A stretch of 64,000 nucleotides of DNA from Bryobacter sp. (GTDB lineage Bacteria; Acidobacteriota; Terriglobia; Bryobacterales; Bryobacteraceae): the NCBI GenBank assembly GCA_022843625.1, contig JALHNH010000002.1, positions 310,001 to 374,000 of the forward strand. The letters run 5' to 3'. The notes beneath the pieces were generated by a model. That model did not search any database. It saw only the letters and a list, made by a program, of their open reading frames with translations, and had not been told where the DNA came from. A program made the translations under genes and the position numbers. Shown here in pieces: positions 19,174 to 27,574 of this stretch. Position 1 is the stretch's first letter. Every line of letters starts with the position of its first letter.

Positions 19174-19765
19174 GTGGATGACGATTCACTATCATAATAG
19201 GGTGCCAAGTGTCTACGCGTTGAAACCTGGCTTTCAGAATCTGCTGAGCCCGTGCGTTAATCGGTTGGCGTCGTGGGGGGTATCTCCGAACCAGGTGACC
19301 CTTTTTGCATGTGGACTTTCTGTAGCGTTAGGATTCGATCTCGCCTTCGGAAACCGGGTTTGGATATTGCTGCCGATCTTTTTGCCTCTTCGTATGGCCT
19401 TGAATGCGATGGATGGGATGCTGGCCCGCAACTATGGGCAGGAGACAAGGGTTGGGGCTGTTCTCAATGAACTTTGCGACCTGATCTCAGATGCGGCTTT
19501 GACTCTGCCCTTTGCCAATGTTGTCGATCCGCTTATGGTTGGGGCAGCAATATTTTTCGCTGTGCTGACGGAGGTGGCAGCCATATTAGGTGGCGGGCCG
19601 CGAAGGAATCACGGGCCGTTTGGCAAGAGTGACCGTGCCGTGGTGCTTGGCTTCTGCGGGGCCTGGCTGTGGCTCGGGTGGCCGGCTCACGAAGCGGTAG
19701 CAGTGCTATGGATTGCACTGTGCGTGATGACAGTATGGAATCGGGGGAAGGCATTCGCGGAATGA
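19172..19765 (+). CDS. ynbA: CDP-alcohol phosphatidyltransferase, YnbA-like
   Basis: A polytopic inner-membrane protein of about 198 residues. The CDP-alcohol phosphatidyltransferase motif is present as NAMDGMLAR, then VGAVLNELCD. The usual first and third Asp are Asn, as I recall for the YnbA/YnjF subfamily. The family swaps the CMP of CDP-diacylglycerol for an alcohol; the alcohol here is unknown. The start is uncertain: ATG 19172, ATG 19178 or GTG 19202, the last giving the best fit to YnbA-length N-termini. It overlaps the next gene by ATGA and heads a six-gene lipid operon. Confidence 0.82.
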   Translation: MWMTIHYHNRVPSVYALKPGFQNLLSPCVNRLASWGVSPNQVTLFACGLSVALGFDLAFGNRVWILLPIFLPLRMALNAMDGMLARNYGQETRVGAVLNELCDLISDAALTLPFANVVDPLMVGAAIFFAVLTEVAAILGGGPRRNHGPFGKSDRAVVLGFCGAWLWLGWPAHEAVAVLWIALCVMTVWNRGKAFAE

Positions 19766-21501
19766 CAAATACGGAACAACTTGTAGAGGAGCATCGATTC
19801 GCTACGCGAGACGGAGTCGATCTCTTCTTTCGCTACTGGCCTTCGAAGGGGCAGCGCAAAGGGGCGATCCTGTTGCTGCACCGCGGACATGAGCACTCGG
19901 GCCGCGTAGCGCATCTGGTGGATGAATTCGGGCTTGCCGATTACGCGTTCTTTGCTCTCGATGCTCGGGCTCATGGCCGGTCTGGTGGTAAGCAGGGGCC
20001 TGAGACAACGATGTCGACATTTGTTCAAGACCTCGACGATTTCGTCCGCCACCTCGGGGACGCCTTCGACGTTCGCGAGGGAGACCTTGCAGTTGTCGCA
20101 CAAAGTATCGGTGCCGTGATTGGAGCGGCCTGGGTGCACGACTACGCTCCCAGGCTGCGCTGCCTCATTCTTGCCTCACCCGCCTTCCAGGTCAAACTCT
20201 ATGTGCCTTTGGCCCGTCTGGGACTGACCATTGGCCATGCCATACTCGGGGATTTTTTCGTGAAGTCTATGGTTAGGGGCAACGCCCTGACCCAGGACAA
20301 GGTGCGCGCGGCATCGTATGCAACAGACCCCTTGATCAAGCTGCCCATCTCGGTGCGGGTGTTGCTGAGCCTCGACCAGATGGCTGCGCGAATTGTGGAT
20401 GATGCCGGGGCGATTCGAGTCCCGGTGCAGATGTTGATTTCCGGGAGCGATTGGGTGGTCAAAAAACAACCCCAGCGTGAGTTCTTTGATCGCCTTGGCA
20501 CCAAGGACCGCGAGTGGCACGCTTTTGAAGGTTTGAGACACGACACACTGGGAGAGCGCGACCGTCACTTGCCCATTGCCAAGGCGCGTGCTTTCATCGA
20601 GCGGCACTTTGCCCAGGAACCAAGGAAGGAACTGGATCTGCTGACGGGCAATCCATTCACGCAGAAGGAATATGAAGAGCTGCAGCAGCCGCTGCCGTGG
20701 TGGTCCATCAAGGGACTTTCGTTCGCTGGCCAGAAGCTTTTTCTGGCGACATTGGGCCGCATCGCTGGCGGCGTCCAAGTCGGCCATGAGACCGGATTTG
20801 ATTCCGGTGCCTCACTGGACTATGTGTATCGCAATGAGCCTTCCGGCATCACGCCGCTCGGGCGCCTGATCGACTGGGTCTACCTGAATGCGATCGGCTG
20901 GCGTGGAATCCGTGTTCGCCGAAAGATGCTGGAAACACTTCTGGTTGCGGCCATGAAGGCATTGCGCGAAGAGGGCCGGGCCATACGCATTCTTGATGTA
21001 GCGGCTGGCCATGGACGCTATGTGCTGGAGTGTGTCAAGCAGAGCGGGATACCTTTTGAGAGCATTTTGTTGCGAGACTTCGCGGCAGAGAATGTCGTGG
21101 CCGGCCAAGCGGCGATTGCCCGTTACGGCCTCGCGAATGCCCATTTTGAAGAGGGCGACGCCTTCAAGCTGGGCACGATTGAGCCTAGAGCCAGCATTTC
21201 GATTGTCTCTGGACTTTACGAGTTGTTCCCCGACAACAAGTTGATTGAGGCATCGTTGCGCGGCATTGCTGACGCTACCGAGCCTGGAGGTTTTCTGCTT
21301 TATACGGGGCAGCCATGGCATCCTCAGCTGGAGATGATTGCGAGAACATTGAGCAGTCATCGAGAGGGAGCGCCCTGGGTTATGCGTCGGCGCACCCAGG
21401 AGGAGATGGATCAACTGGTGATGGCAGCCGGATTCCGAAAAGTGGAGCAACGGATAGACCCCACCGGTCTGTTCACCGTATCTCGCGCGGTACGGATCTA
21501 A
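19762..21501 (+). CDS. ynbC: Bifunctional alpha/beta-hydrolase and SAM methyltransferase, YnbC-like
   Basis: 579 residues from the ATG inside the ATGA overlap with ynbA. The N-terminal ~300 residues are a monoacylglycerol-lipase-like hydrolase: LLLHRGHEHSGR, nucleophile S115 in AQSIG, a later Asp (SGSDWVV) and His (GLRHDTL). The C-terminal half is a class I methyltransferase with motif I ILDVAAGHGRY near residue 409. This fusion is the hallmark of E. coli YnbC. A plausible reading is deacylation plus methylation during maturation of an unusual phospholipid headgroup, but neither substrate is known. Confidence 0.85.
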   Translation: MTNTEQLVEEHRFATRDGVDLFFRYWPSKGQRKGAILLLHRGHEHSGRVAHLVDEFGLADYAFFALDARAHGRSGGKQGPETTMSTFVQDLDDFVRHLGDAFDVREGDLAVVAQSIGAVIGAAWVHDYAPRLRCLILASPAFQVKLYVPLARLGLTIGHAILGDFFVKSMVRGNALTQDKVRAASYATDPLIKLPISVRVLLSLDQMAARIVDDAGAIRVPVQMLISGSDWVVKKQPQREFFDRLGTKDREWHAFEGLRHDTLGERDRHLPIAKARAFIERHFAQEPRKELDLLTGNPFTQKEYEELQQPLPWWSIKGLSFAGQKLFLATLGRIAGGVQVGHETGFDSGASLDYVYRNEPSGITPLGRLIDWVYLNAIGWRGIRVRRKMLETLLVAAMKALREEGRAIRILDVAAGHGRYVLECVKQSGIPFESILLRDFAAENVVAGQAAIARYGLANAHFEEGDAFKLGTIEPRASISIVSGLYELFPDNKLIEASLRGIADATEPGGFLLYTGQPWHPQLEMIARTLSSHREGAPWVMRRRTQEEMDQLVMAAGFRKVEQRIDPTGLFTVSRAVRI

Positions 21502-22728
21502 ATGGAACGATCGCTCGAGCGGCCTTATCTCAGGGCCGCTGTCTGGCTGGCACTGCTTGGTTCGTTTTTCTTCCTTAGCTACAACGCCGCCAATGACTAT
21601 GCGGCCAGCCTCGCGAGCGTGCCTTCCATCATCTTTGGCTGGGAGCGACATTTGCCGTTCCTTGCCTGGAGCATTGTGCCGTATTGGTCTTGCGATCTCT
21701 TATATGCAGTCTCTTTTGTGCTCTGCCGGACGCGTGAGGAACTGGACAGACACGCCTTACGATTGCTTGCGCTACAGATTTTCTCGGTCGCCTGCTTCGT
21801 GCTATTTCCATTGCGTATGAGCATAGAGCGGCCTCCGATGGATGGCCTGACAGGTTGGCTCTTTGGGAGCCTCACCAGCTTTGACAAACCCTTTAATCAG
21901 GCACCTTCGCTGCATGTGAGCCTTGCCGTGATTCTGTGGCTGGTTTACCGGCGCGTTCTCAGCGGCTGGGCTCGGCGAATCGCAGCGGCCTGGCTGATTC
22001 TGGTGGCCGTGTCAGCATGGACGACATACCAGCATCACTTTATTGACCTGCCCCTGGGGCTTTGGGCTGGGCTGCTGGTTGTTGCGGCAATCCCGGAACG
22101 AAGATTCTCCGGTGCGAGGCGCCCGAAATTGGCTGTCCTGTATTTGCTGGCGGCAATTGCCATTGCTTGTGGTTCAGTGCTGTGGCTTGGCGCTTTGTGG
22201 CCAGCCTTCGCACTGTCGATGGTGTCTTGTGCTTACTGGACGGGCGATCCGTCGTGGCTATCGAAACGCAATGGACGTATTGCGTTCTGGATGTTGCCTT
22301 ACACTTTGGGAGCCTGGATCAACTCCCGCATCTGGACTCGAGGTCAAGAGCCCTGGCAGCATCTGGCCGATGGAGTGTGGATCGGCCGCGCGCCAGCCCC
22401 GGGCACCAAGTTCGCAACCATCATTGATCTCACTGCGGAGATGCCTGTTCATGCGAGGCACAATATTCAGGTGCTGGACCTGACTGTGCCGAGTAATAGC
22501 CAGGTGGCCACTGCAGTTCAGGCGATAGTGGAATCAGAACGGCCAGCGCTGGTCTGCTGTGCTCTTGGTTATTCGCGCAGTGCCACCGTTGCTGCCGCGT
22601 GGCTGATCGCGGCTGGACATGCTAAGTCTGCTGCGGATGCTGTCGAGCAAGTACGGCGGGTTCGGCCACAAATCGTTTTGGGAGAGGAGGCAGTTCAACG
22701 TGTTGAAGCCTGCGCCAGACTCAGCTAG
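21502..22728 (+). CDS. ynbD: PAP2 / dual-specificity phosphatase fusion, YnbD-like
   Basis: 408 residues, starting immediately at the stop of ynbC (TAA ATG, no gap). The membrane-embedded N-terminal part is a PAP2 phosphatase with APSLH (134-138) and the distal His in TTYQHHFIDLPLG (174-186). The C-terminal ~130 residues are a dual-specificity/tyrosine-phosphatase domain with C353-x5-R359 (CALGYSRS). The residue before the catalytic Cys is Cys instead of the common His. Architecture equals E. coli YnbD. A likely job is dephosphorylating a lipid phosphate or phosphorylated headgroup intermediate. Confidence 0.85.
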   Translation: MERSLERPYLRAAVWLALLGSFFFLSYNAANDYAASLASVPSIIFGWERHLPFLAWSIVPYWSCDLLYAVSFVLCRTREELDRHALRLLALQIFSVACFVLFPLRMSIERPPMDGLTGWLFGSLTSFDKPFNQAPSLHVSLAVILWLVYRRVLSGWARRIAAAWLILVAVSAWTTYQHHFIDLPLGLWAGLLVVAAIPERRFSGARRPKLAVLYLLAAIAIACGSVLWLGALWPAFALSMVSCAYWTGDPSWLSKRNGRIAFWMLPYTLGAWINSRIWTRGQEPWQHLADGVWIGRAPAPGTKFATIIDLTAEMPVHARHNIQVLDLTVPSNSQVATAVQAIVESERPALVCCALGYSRSATVAAAWLIAAGHAKSAADAVEQVRRVRPQIVLGEEAVQRVEACARLS

Positions 22729-23110
22729 CACTGAGGCGGCTTTCGATTGCCGCGCCACGGTGGCGCTGCTGAAGTCAATCGGTGGGCTGGAATGGGCCTC
22801 ACATCTTGCTGCCGTATTGGCCATCAGCAAGTTCAAGTGGCTACCGCTGCTGGCCTGGGGCTTTGTGCTCTATCTCTCCGTGCGCGTGCGGCTCGACACT
22901 CAATTTCTGGAAATGCTGGCAGACGACCCGGAGGGAACTCCAAGTAAGTTGGACGAATGGCTATCGATGACTGGCCTAAGGTCTCGCAGAGCGGAGCGCA
23001 GTATCGAGGACAGGTGCAAGGGAGCAAGAGACCTTGCTCGTAATCTGGTTTATGCTCTGCTCTTGCAATTCTTGGTGACGGCACTGGCCGTTTGGGGATA
23101 TGCCCCATGA
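22700..23110 (+). CDS. Small membrane protein of the ynb-like operon, function unknown
   Basis: 136 residues from a GTG at 22700, chosen because GGAGAGGAGG ends 9 bases upstream; it overlaps ynbD by 29 bases. Two hydrophobic segments are visible (about residues 30-60, and the C-terminal ARNLVYALLLQFLVTALAVWGY), separated by a charged cytoplasmic-type loop with many Arg and Asp. No family recognised. Its last codons overlap the following acyltransferase by ATGA, so it is an integral member of the operon. Confidence 0.7.
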   Translation: MLKPAPDSASTEAAFDCRATVALLKSIGGLEWASHLAAVLAISKFKWLPLLAWGFVLYLSVRVRLDTQFLEMLADDPEGTPSKLDEWLSMTGLRSRRAERSIEDRCKGARDLARNLVYALLLQFLVTALAVWGYAP

Positions 23111-23724
23111 TCGAGACATTTTTGAAGTCTCTGTCGCTTCATCTGGTGCGCTGGATCGCGGGGGCCAAGGGACTCTGGATCGGGGTGGAGCCGTCAGACA
23201 GGCAGAGGATCTACTGTGCGAATCATACAAGCCATCTGGATGCCGCGCTTTTGATGGCAGCGCTTCCCAGGCATTTGGCAGAGAAGACCCGGCCGGTGGC
23301 TGCCGCAGACTATTGGGGGGCGGGCAGCCTTCGCAGGTATCTCACAGAAGATGTTTTCCGCTCCGTGATGATCCGGCGTGAGAGCAAAGAGCTGAACCCT
23401 CTGGGGCCGGTATTTCAGGCTTTGCGGCAAGGCGATTCGCTGATCTTCTTTCCGGAAGGAACACGCGGACCCGGAGGGTTTCTTCAGCCTTTGAAGCCTG
23501 GGATCTATAGCCTGGCGAGGGCCTTTCGCGAGGTTGAGATTATCCCGGTGTGGATCCAGAATTCTTCCCGCGTGTTGCCAAAGAGCGCGAAGTTTCCCAT
23601 CCCGGAATCCTGCACATTGTATTTCGGAGCAGCGTTGCGCCTCGATGACCATGAGGATGCAACCGCTTTCCTTCTGCGACTGGGTAGAACCATGGATGCG
23701 CTGAGGCAAGAGGCCGCAAGATGA
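23107..23724 (+). CDS. 1-acyl-glycerol-3-phosphate acyltransferase family (PlsC-like)
   Basis: 205 residues from the ATG overlapping the previous stop (ATGA). Both acyltransferase motifs are present: H40-x4-D45 in NHTSHLD, and FPEGTR at 115-120. The N-terminal hydrophobic segment is short. The family transfers a fatty acyl group to lysophosphatidate or another lysophospholipid at the inner face of the membrane. As it sits inside a CDP-alcohol lipid operon it may re-acylate a dedicated lipid and need not be the essential housekeeping PlsC. The stop overlaps the next gene by ATGA. Confidence 0.85.
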   Translation: MIETFLKSLSLHLVRWIAGAKGLWIGVEPSDRQRIYCANHTSHLDAALLMAALPRHLAEKTRPVAAADYWGAGSLRRYLTEDVFRSVMIRRESKELNPLGPVFQALRQGDSLIFFPEGTRGPGGFLQPLKPGIYSLARAFREVEIIPVWIQNSSRVLPKSAKFPIPESCTLYFGAALRLDDHEDATAFLLRLGRTMDALRQEAAR

Positions 23725-24545
23725 CACCTGCCATTGAGTCTGTCTTTATAGGACTCTTTGCGGTGCTTACGCTAGCCACTGCAGTGGGATGGTGGCTGAG
23801 GCGCAGGCGACCGTCTCGAGCAATCGATAATCTCAATGCCCGTATTAAAGCCTGGTGGGTGATGATCCTCGTTGGGGGCCTCGCGATATTGCTTGGCCCA
23901 TTTGCGTTGTTGTTGCTCTTTGCCGGCCTCTCGTCGTTTGCCTTGAGAGAGTATTGTTCATCCGATCCAAAAGGCTGGCCGGGAGTCTTGTACTTTGCCG
24001 CGGTTCCTATCCAGTATCTGCTGGTTGGCTTCCACTATCAGTGGGCTGCTCTTTTGTTGATTCCAGTTACAGGGTTCCTGTATGGCAGGGAACGCTGGCT
24101 CGGCTTGCTGCTTTGTGTCTATTGCCTCTCGTTCATCCCAGCGCTTGGTAAGGCCGAATGGATGCTGTTTTTTGTCCTGGTGGTTCAGGCGAGCGATGTG
24201 TTGCAGTACCTCTGGGGGAATTTGATCGGGCGGCATACTGTGGCTCCCCGCATATCTCCGTCCAAGACCATCGAAGGGCTGGCGGGAGGAATGGCAAGTG
24301 CAACAGCATTGGGAGTTTGGCTTCATGCTCTGCCATCGCTTGGAATCATGGGCGCCCTTTGGGTTGGGCTGCTCATTACCTTCATAGGTTTCTTGAGCGG
24401 TTTAGTGTTTTCAGCGATCAAGAGAGAACGCGGGCTCAAGGATTGGGGAACAGCGATAGCCGGGCACGGGGGAGTTCTCGATCGAGTGGATTCGCTTTGT
24501 CTTCCAGCCCCATTGTTTTATTGGATTTTGAAAGAGTATTCCTGA
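23721..24545 (+). CDS. ynbB: Phosphatidate cytidylyltransferase, YnbB-like (CdsA family)
   Basis: 274 residues, about eight hydrophobic segments. The C-terminal CDS signature is intact (about 230-258): SAIKRERGLKDWGT then GHGGVLDRVDSL, with the conserved K-D and D-R-x-D residues. It makes CDP-diacylglycerol from phosphatidate and CTP, the substrate of the CDP-alcohol transferase encoded at the head of the same operon. It is the last gene of the overlapping set; 60 bases separate it from the esterase gene that follows. Confidence 0.88.
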   Translation: MTPAIESVFIGLFAVLTLATAVGWWLRRRRPSRAIDNLNARIKAWWVMILVGGLAILLGPFALLLLFAGLSSFALREYCSSDPKGWPGVLYFAAVPIQYLLVGFHYQWAALLLIPVTGFLYGRERWLGLLLCVYCLSFIPALGKAEWMLFFVLVVQASDVLQYLWGNLIGRHTVAPRISPSKTIEGLAGGMASATALGVWLHALPSLGIMGALWVGLLITFIGFLSGLVFSAIKRERGLKDWGTAIAGHGGVLDRVDSLCLPAPLFYWILKEYS

Positions 24546-24605
24546 GAAGCGTTCTCTGCATTCCGAATACAGCCTTTGCTTGACTGCTGCGATAAGATTC
24601 TTCCC

Positions 24606-25454
24606 ATGAAGATCACGCGCCGTGCACTTTTGGGTTCGCTTCCTTTATTGGCACAAACCGGGAACTATCCGCCGAATCTGCCTGGCTTCGAGAAGGAGTT
24701 GTACCGGCGCGTTGGTGAGGTTGAACTCAAGATCTGGATCCTTGGAAGAAGTGAAGGGGAGGCGCGGCCAGCTGCCGTCTTCTTTTTCGGCGGTGGCTGG
24801 ACTGGCGGGACTCCGGGGCAGTTTCAGAAGCAAGCGGAATTGTTAGTCTCCAGAGGAATGGTTGTGTTGCTGGCAGACTATCGTGTGAAGTCCCGGCATA
24901 ATGTGGACGTGCCCGCCTGTGTGGCCGATGCAAAAGCGGCGATGCGATGGACCCGGGCGAACGCACAGCGGCTCGGGATCGATCCGCAGAGGATTGCGGC
25001 TGGTGGCGGTTCCGCTGGCGGGCACCTTGCTGCCGCGACTGCGGTGCTGCCCGGGTTGGAGGATGGAGACAACCTGAAGGTCAGTTCGAAGCCGAACGCT
25101 CTGCTTCTATTCAATCCGGTTTTGGTGCTTGCAGCGGGTGAATCTTTAGACCCGGGCTTGAGCAAAGCGCTGACGGAAAGGCTTGGTGGGGATCCGAAGG
25201 CGATGTCGCCCTTCCATCATCTGACCAGGAACGCGCCACCGACCATCATCTTTCATGGCAAGGCCGACACCACTGTGCCCTATCGAACGGTCGGAGCCTA
25301 CCAGCAGAAGGCAGTGAGCCTGGGGGCGAAGTGCATATTGGAAGGCTATGAGGGGCAGATACACGGGTTCTTCAACTACGGCCGTGGCGAGTATTATGCA
25401 AAGACGACAGAGCGTATGGTTGAGTTTTTGCGATCCCTTGGGTATGTGAAATAG
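24606..25454 (+). CDS. Exported alpha/beta-hydrolase, BD-FAE/esterase-lipase family
   Basis: 282 residues from ATG 24606 (an in-frame start 30 bases upstream is less likely). A short leader KITRRALLGSLPLLAQ suggests export. Oxyanion segment FFGGGWTGG (60-68), nucleophile S136 in GGGSAGGH, acid in HGKADTTVP and His in GQIHGFF give a full triad. The family hydrolyses acetyl, feruloyl or other esters on polysaccharides; the substrate here is unknown. It follows the lipid operon on the same strand but is probably transcribed separately. Confidence 0.82.
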   Translation: MKITRRALLGSLPLLAQTGNYPPNLPGFEKELYRRVGEVELKIWILGRSEGEARPAAVFFFGGGWTGGTPGQFQKQAELLVSRGMVVLLADYRVKSRHNVDVPACVADAKAAMRWTRANAQRLGIDPQRIAAGGGSAGGHLAAATAVLPGLEDGDNLKVSSKPNALLLFNPVLVLAAGESLDPGLSKALTERLGGDPKAMSPFHHLTRNAPPTIIFHGKADTTVPYRTVGAYQQKAVSLGAKCILEGYEGQIHGFFNYGRGEYYAKTTERMVEFLRSLGYVK

Positions 25455-25529
25455 GGGGGCTATAAGTTGCTGATTTCATTCAGAAAAGTCTGAAATTGGT
25501 TTCGTTTGTGATTTTTTGTACTTTGACGA

Positions 25530-25562
25530 GCGGCAGCCCATTGGTTGGGGATGGGCTGCCGC
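25530..25562. repeat. Perfect 12-bp inverted repeat (hairpin)
   Basis: GCGGCAGCCCAT (25530-25541) pairs perfectly with ATGGGCTGCCGC (25551-25562) around a 9-base loop. It lies 75 bases after the esterase stop. It is not followed by a T-run on either strand, so it is a poor classical terminator. It may instead be a mobile-element end or a REP-like element near the IS110 remnant. Confidence 0.6.
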
Positions 25563-25713
25563 AAAAGACACTTGTGGCGTCGGCAACTTTTCGAGAAATT
25601 CGAATGTCGAAGAGCTGGAGGATGGGTGCGGGCCCACGCCTCGAACTATTATTCGGCGGTGGAACCAAATTTTGAGGGTGAAGAATGGCGGTAAGGCTTT
25701 GAGGGGGATGGAC

Positions 25714-26135
25714 TTAGATTATTTGAAAATTGTTGTGAACCACCAGAGGACGGAAGCGGAGTTGTCGACGAAGCCCTTCCAGCTCTGGCGGCCTTACGTA
25801 GGCCATTGGAAACATGTCGCAGCGAAGCAGGTCGGCCAAGGTACGAGCATCGAGCTTGTCTCTCTTCTTCTTGCCCGAGCAGATGGACTTCATCCGTGCC
25901 GGGTTGCCTAACTCCAGACGTGCGGCGTGAGGTGCCAAGCGACGATAGATCCACTGGCTGCACATCGTGGCTTCCAAGCCACCGCGCCAAGGTCCGGGGA
26001 TGCTTTGCACCCATTGGTCTATGTCAAAACGGCGTGCCTTAATACTGCCCTCGTTAATTATCGTGCCATCGGCTGCTTTGATGCAGTAGGCAATTACTTG
26101 CTTATGACATCGAGTCCCACAAAATATTGGTACAT
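25714..26135 (-). pseudogene. IS110-family transposase fragment, frameshifted and truncated
   Basis: Reading from an ATG at 26135, the frame begins MYQYFVGLDV, the usual IS110 DEDD-domain start, then runs into a stop. A one-base deletion at the VH junction (GTCAT where GTCCAT is expected) shifts the frame, after which HKQVIAYCIKAADGTI and KSICSGKKKRDKLDARTLADLL continue the family sequence. The frame ends near LEGLRRQLRF, so only about the first 140 of the usual 320-400 residues remain; the C-terminal transposase domain with its catalytic Ser is absent. It cannot be active. Confidence 0.82.
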
Positions 26136-26272
26136 GCCGTTTTCTCCAGGATCGAGATCGGGTAGGGTTCAGGCCTCCCTTTCTCGATTGTGGAGCCGTA
26201 GCTCCCACCTACGCATTCAAACAGGCTGCTGACTTTCTGTTATGCCGGCTTGTTGACAAAGTACAATCAAGC

Positions 26273-27574
26273 GTGCGCACGGTCGCCTGCTTTATCTTCA
26301 TCTCCTGCGTCATCCTAGGCCGGACAGACTTCATCAGCAACTGGGAATCAGTAGGTCTGTATTTGCTCCTCTTTGCTTTTCAGGCTGGCTCGTTAATCTG
26401 GGTCTGGAAAACGAAACCAGCTCCTTCAAGGCGATTCGTCCTGGCGACTGCTCTCTTCTTCCGCCTGGCTCTCCTCCCTGCCGGCCTCCGGGAAGATGCC
26501 TCGTTGCAAGACATGCTCGACCCGCAATCCTGGCAGCGCTTCCTCCTCTTTGATCACGATGTTTGGCGCTTCCTTTGGGACCCGCATGTTGCCGCTAGCG
26601 GTATCAATGTCTACACCTTCGCCCCTAGCGACGCGGCACTGGATCAACTGGCCGAAGACGAGCCCTGGGTCACAGTCAGATCGAGGATCAACTATCCACA
26701 AACACCAACAACATACCCGCCTGGCGCGCAACTGCTCTTCCAAATCACCAACAAAATTCTGCCTGCCAACCCACTGGGTATCAAGCTGCTGGCCATCGCT
26801 GCGGATCTTGGAATCAGTGCGCTGTTGCCACTGCCCAGCGTCTTGCTCTATGCCTGGAATCCGCTGGTGCTGAAGGCCGGGGCTGCAAGCGCCCACTATG
26901 ATTCGCTCCTCGCACTGCTAATCCTGGCTGTCTATTACAACAGCCAACGCCTCTGGACGTCAGGTGTGCTCCTCGGTACGGCTGCTTTGGTCAAGCTGAG
27001 TCCTCTCGTTTTACTGCCCTGGCTCTTTCGTCAATCGGGAATCGGCGGCGTTCTAATCGCACTTGGCTTCACGGCCCTGGGCTTCGCCCCCTTCTATCCC
27101 GGCTTCCTCACCGGGCTCTCAGCCTTCGGAGGCAATTGGCAATTCAACGCTGGGTACTATGGAGCCCTGCAGTGGTTGAGCCCGGTCGCTGCCCGTCCGC
27201 TCGCTGCACTTAGTTTTCTCACTGCGGCCTTTTTGATTTTCCGCTCGAAGACCTTGAACCCGGCACAGCAAGCAGCCTGGACGCTCTTCTTCGTTGTCGT
27301 CCTCAGTCCAGTTGTCATGCCCTGGTACTTGCTCTGGTGTCTTCCACTGGCCATTCTGGCTGGAGAAATGATCCCAATCTATTTTTCCTTCGCCGTCGCG
27401 CTCTCCATTCTGGTCATGCTTGACGGAATTGAGAGGTCCTGGTGGTTATGGCTCGAACATCTACCTCTTTTTTTTGCAATTTGTTTTAGATTCGGCGTAA
27501 CTTTTCACCGCCAATCGTCAAAATGGATTCATGGTCACGACACTGTTTCTGATGACTCTCCTCGCCCAGGGTAG
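26273..27574 (+). CDS. Polytopic membrane glycosyltransferase, GT-C/DUF2029 (GT87)-like
   Basis: 433 residues with roughly ten hydrophobic segments; the start is GTG at 26273. The first periplasmic loop carries DHDVWRFLWDPHVAASG followed by INVYTFAPSD, matching the Asp-containing loop of mannosyltransferase-like GT-C enzymes that use polyprenyl-phosphate sugars, with the later YPPGAQLLF segment also typical. It probably adds a sugar to a lipid or cell-surface glycan on the outer face of the inner membrane. Its 3-prime end overlaps the next gene by 44 bases. Confidence 0.72.
   Translation: MRTVACFIFISCVILGRTDFISNWESVGLYLLLFAFQAGSLIWVWKTKPAPSRRFVLATALFFRLALLPAGLREDASLQDMLDPQSWQRFLLFDHDVWRFLWDPHVAASGINVYTFAPSDAALDQLAEDEPWVTVRSRINYPQTPTTYPPGAQLLFQITNKILPANPLGIKLLAIAADLGISALLPLPSVLLYAWNPLVLKAGAASAHYDSLLALLILAVYYNSQRLWTSGVLLGTAALVKLSPLVLLPWLFRQSGIGGVLIALGFTALGFAPFYPGFLTGLSAFGGNWQFNAGYYGALQWLSPVAARPLAALSFLTAAFLIFRSKTLNPAQQAAWTLFFVVVLSPVVMPWYLLWCLPLAILAGEMIPIYFSFAVALSILVMLDGIERSWWLWLEHLPLFFAICFRFGVTFHRQSSKWIHGHDTVSDDSPRPG

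Noticed and set aside
25516..25911. Open frame of 131 codons spanning the hairpin and the IS110 remnant
   Set aside because: It runs antisense to transposase residues and across an inverted repeat, with no homology or ribosome-binding site.
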